A DNA stretch of 13,881 nt, taken from JAAYCI01 sp964370445 (lineage in GTDB: Bacteria; Bacillota; Clostridia; Oscillospirales; Ruminococcaceae). The translations under genes were made by a program, and so were the position numbers. Each line of letters starts with the position of its first letter. The first letter of the stretch is position 1. The notes under the pieces are model-generated. The model made no database searches. It had not been told where the DNA came from and saw only the letters and a list, made by a program, of their open reading frames with translations. The stretch covers positions 1 through 13,881 of the forward strand of contig CAYJJK010000069.1 of NCBI GenBank assembly GCA_964370445.1, read 5' to 3'. Of the stretch, positions 12,367-13,881 are shown in pieces.

Positions 12367-13854
12367 ATGAACCACAGAAGAGATAGGGATGTTAAGTGCA
12401 TGAGATTTAGAAACAAAATCAGATCCTATACCGAAAAATGGTACGGCATGCAAAGGAAAACGCTTTATAAAAACAGGGGCAAACTTGTGGGTATTTGCCT
12501 GTTTTTCTTTGCGGTGCTTGCGTTGCAAATGTTGAGTTTCCCGCTTGTGGGTTTTGCAAGTGATGAACAAGGCGAGCGGCAAACCGTACGGGTGGGTGTG
12601 TTTCAAAGTCCGGCGTATTACGGCACAAACGACAGTGGCGAAGAAGACGGATATGGCTATGCCTACCTTAGAGAGCTTGCGGCTGTATCAAACTTACGTT
12701 TTGAATTTGTAACCGGCACAAAAGAGGAGCACCTTACAAACTTACAAAACGGCAGCATTGACCTCTTGGACACCATCCCCTATACCCCGGAATATGAACA
12801 AATGTTTTTGTATTCAAACCTACCAACCTTTATGTCCAGTGGCACCTTGAACACCTTATCATCCAACACAAACTATACCCCAAACGATTATGCTGGCTTT
12901 GAGGGAATTCGAGTGGGCGCCATAGAAAACGGCACGCGCACAGTTGAATTTGAGCAATGGGCAAGAGAACAGGGTTTTGGGTATACCATAACTTATTACG
13001 AAAGTGGCGTACATTTGCTCAACGCATTGTTGTACCACGAAGTAGATGCCATTGTCAGCGAGGATATTTACTATGATATGGGGCAAACGGTGCTGGCCAG
13101 CTTTAACGCCGAGCTCTCATACTTTATCACAGCACATAACAATGATGAGCTGATGCAAACCATCAATACGGCGATGAGCACCTTGCAAAGCACAAGCCCA
13201 CAACTGCGTGCACAACTGAGCGAAGAATATTTTGGCACAACCGCAGACGCAAATGCCCTTACAGAACAGGAACATACTTATCTTGAGCTGAACAACGCCA
13301 CACCGTTGCGTGTTGTTTACGACAGCGAGGATATGCCCTTTGAATATTTGGATACTGCCACAGGCGAAGCCTCTGGTCTCAGTGTAGATGTATTTAGCCA
13401 AATGATGCAAACTGCGGGCATCACATACGAGCTAACGCACGAGCTTAGGGAGGCTGAAGCACTGGATGCTTTAGCGAATGGTGAGGCCGATGTGATGCTT
13501 TCGCATAGTTCTGCCTCCCAACTGGAAAACGAAGAGCTGTTTTGCCGCAGTGTTCCATACTTAGATGTCCCCGTCACCATTGTTGGTACCGACGATAATT
13601 TAAACGAAGATGCTGTGTGTGCCTTGGATAGAGGTAGCACTAGGCTGTTCGAAAACTACCTCCACACCCATTTCCCAGACAATGAAGTGGTTTATTTTGA
13701 TACCATTCAAGAGTGCTATGATGCGGTAAAGAATGGTAGTGGTGTATTTACGGCAGATAATGTTTTTGAAGCAAGCCACACCATCCAGAGTGACGAATAT
13801 GTAGAGCTGACAACACTGCCTACACGGCTAACCGAAAGTTTTTCTTTGCTTTAG
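12367..13854 (+). CDS. Tandem family-3 solute-binding-domain protein, sensor-like, stopped by an in-frame TAG
   Basis: 495 residues to the TAG. A cytoplasmic basic stretch precedes one hydrophobic segment (about 40-64) that acts as anchor or signal. Two periplasmic-binding-protein type II domains follow: the first at about 73-290 (TVRVGVFQSPAYYG, then YAYLRELAAVSN, NGSIDLLDTIPYTPE, IRVGAIENGT, VDAIVSED), the second from about 313 (LRVVYDSEDMPFEYLD, GLSVDVFSQMMQTAGI, NGEADVMLSH). This double arrangement is common as the sensory half of clostridial histidine kinases or GGDEF/EAL proteins, with the output domain C-terminal. The reading stops at TESFSLL inside the final strand of domain 2, and after the TAG the same frame reads GPETDEILI to the window end, as if the domain continued. 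The start at 12367 has only a weak AGGG 2 bases upstream; ATG at 12400 is an alternative. Amino-acid ligands are typical, but none can be named. Confidence 0.75.
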   Translation: MNHRRDRDVKCMRFRNKIRSYTEKWYGMQRKTLYKNRGKLVGICLFFFAVLALQMLSFPLVGFASDEQGERQTVRVGVFQSPAYYGTNDSGEEDGYGYAYLRELAAVSNLRFEFVTGTKEEHLTNLQNGSIDLLDTIPYTPEYEQMFLYSNLPTFMSSGTLNTLSSNTNYTPNDYAGFEGIRVGAIENGTRTVEFEQWAREQGFGYTITYYESGVHLLNALLYHEVDAIVSEDIYYDMGQTVLASFNAELSYFITAHNNDELMQTINTAMSTLQSTSPQLRAQLSEEYFGTTADANALTEQEHTYLELNNATPLRVVYDSEDMPFEYLDTATGEASGLSVDVFSQMMQTAGITYELTHELREAEALDALANGEADVMLSHSSASQLENEELFCRSVPYLDVPVTIVGTDDNLNEDAVCALDRGSTRLFENYLHTHFPDNEVVYFDTIQECYDAVKNGSGVFTADNVFEASHTIQSDEYVELTTLPTRLTESFSLL

Positions 13855-13881
13855 GGGCCGGAAACCGATGAGATTTTGATA

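Noticed and set aside
13852..13854. TAG recoded as an amino acid in this organism
   Set aside because: ridA, bioY and the BMP C-terminal frame end in TAG at positions that give normal-length proteins, so TAG works as a stop here; a local mutation or readthrough is simpler.

Overview
The window reads as a chromosomal segment of an anaerobic, Gram-positive bacterium, most likely Firmicutes, class Clostridia (Oscillospiraceae-like). This is inferred from family resemblance: Rex, a PC4-like YdbC protein, a BirA with an HTH domain, a BioY vitamin transporter, clostridial-type aconitase and isocitrate dehydrogenase, strong AGGAGG ribosome binding sites and sigma-A-type promoters. By eye the GC content is moderate. 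There are no tRNA or rRNA genes, CRISPR arrays, insertion sequences or phage genes. The first 10 kb is ordinary housekeeping sequence. The last 3 kb holds cell-surface binding proteins, both of which look interrupted.

Layout. (1) Positions 1-3053, plus strand: the 3' end of an aconitase gene, an isocitrate/isopropylmalate-family dehydrogenase, the NADH-sensing repressor Rex, a YdbC single-stranded nucleic-acid-binding protein and an HD-domain hydrolase. They are packed with gaps of 0-28 bases and end at a strong hairpin, so they look like one operon. It couples 2-oxoglutarate/glutamate synthesis to the NADH sensor. (2) 3107-4673, plus strand: a soluble GAF-PAS-GGDEF diguanylate cyclase with its own promoter. 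A weak Rex-box-like sequence overlaps its -35 element. It ends in a bidirectional terminator shared with the minus-strand genes that follow. (3) 4833-7456, minus strand: ridA, murD and a GNAT acetyltransferase, with murD and the acetyltransferase overlapping by 4 bases. (4) 7494-7597: a divergent promoter region between ridA and birA with a candidate biotin operator. (5) 7648-9276, plus strand: birA and bioY, a biotin sensing/ligation and uptake pair. (6) 9404-10600, minus strand: rpsT with a leader hairpin and terminator, then a single-pass membrane protein with three roughly 19-residue DF-x-x-LNE repeats. (7) 10637-12046, plus strand: a BMP-family substrate-binding lipoprotein split over two overlapping frames. 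(8) 12203 to the end, plus strand: a secreted or membrane-anchored protein with two family-3 solute-binding domains. It is stopped by an in-frame amber codon, after which the same frame continues in what looks like conserved sequence until the window ends.

I did not find a clearly new multi-gene system. The most interesting points are: a candidate BirA operator over the birA -35 element, with no clear start codon behind the best birA ribosome binding site; a possible Rex-to-cyclic-di-GMP link through a Cys-rich PAS domain; the split BMP lipoprotein; and the amber-interrupted tandem binding-domain gene.
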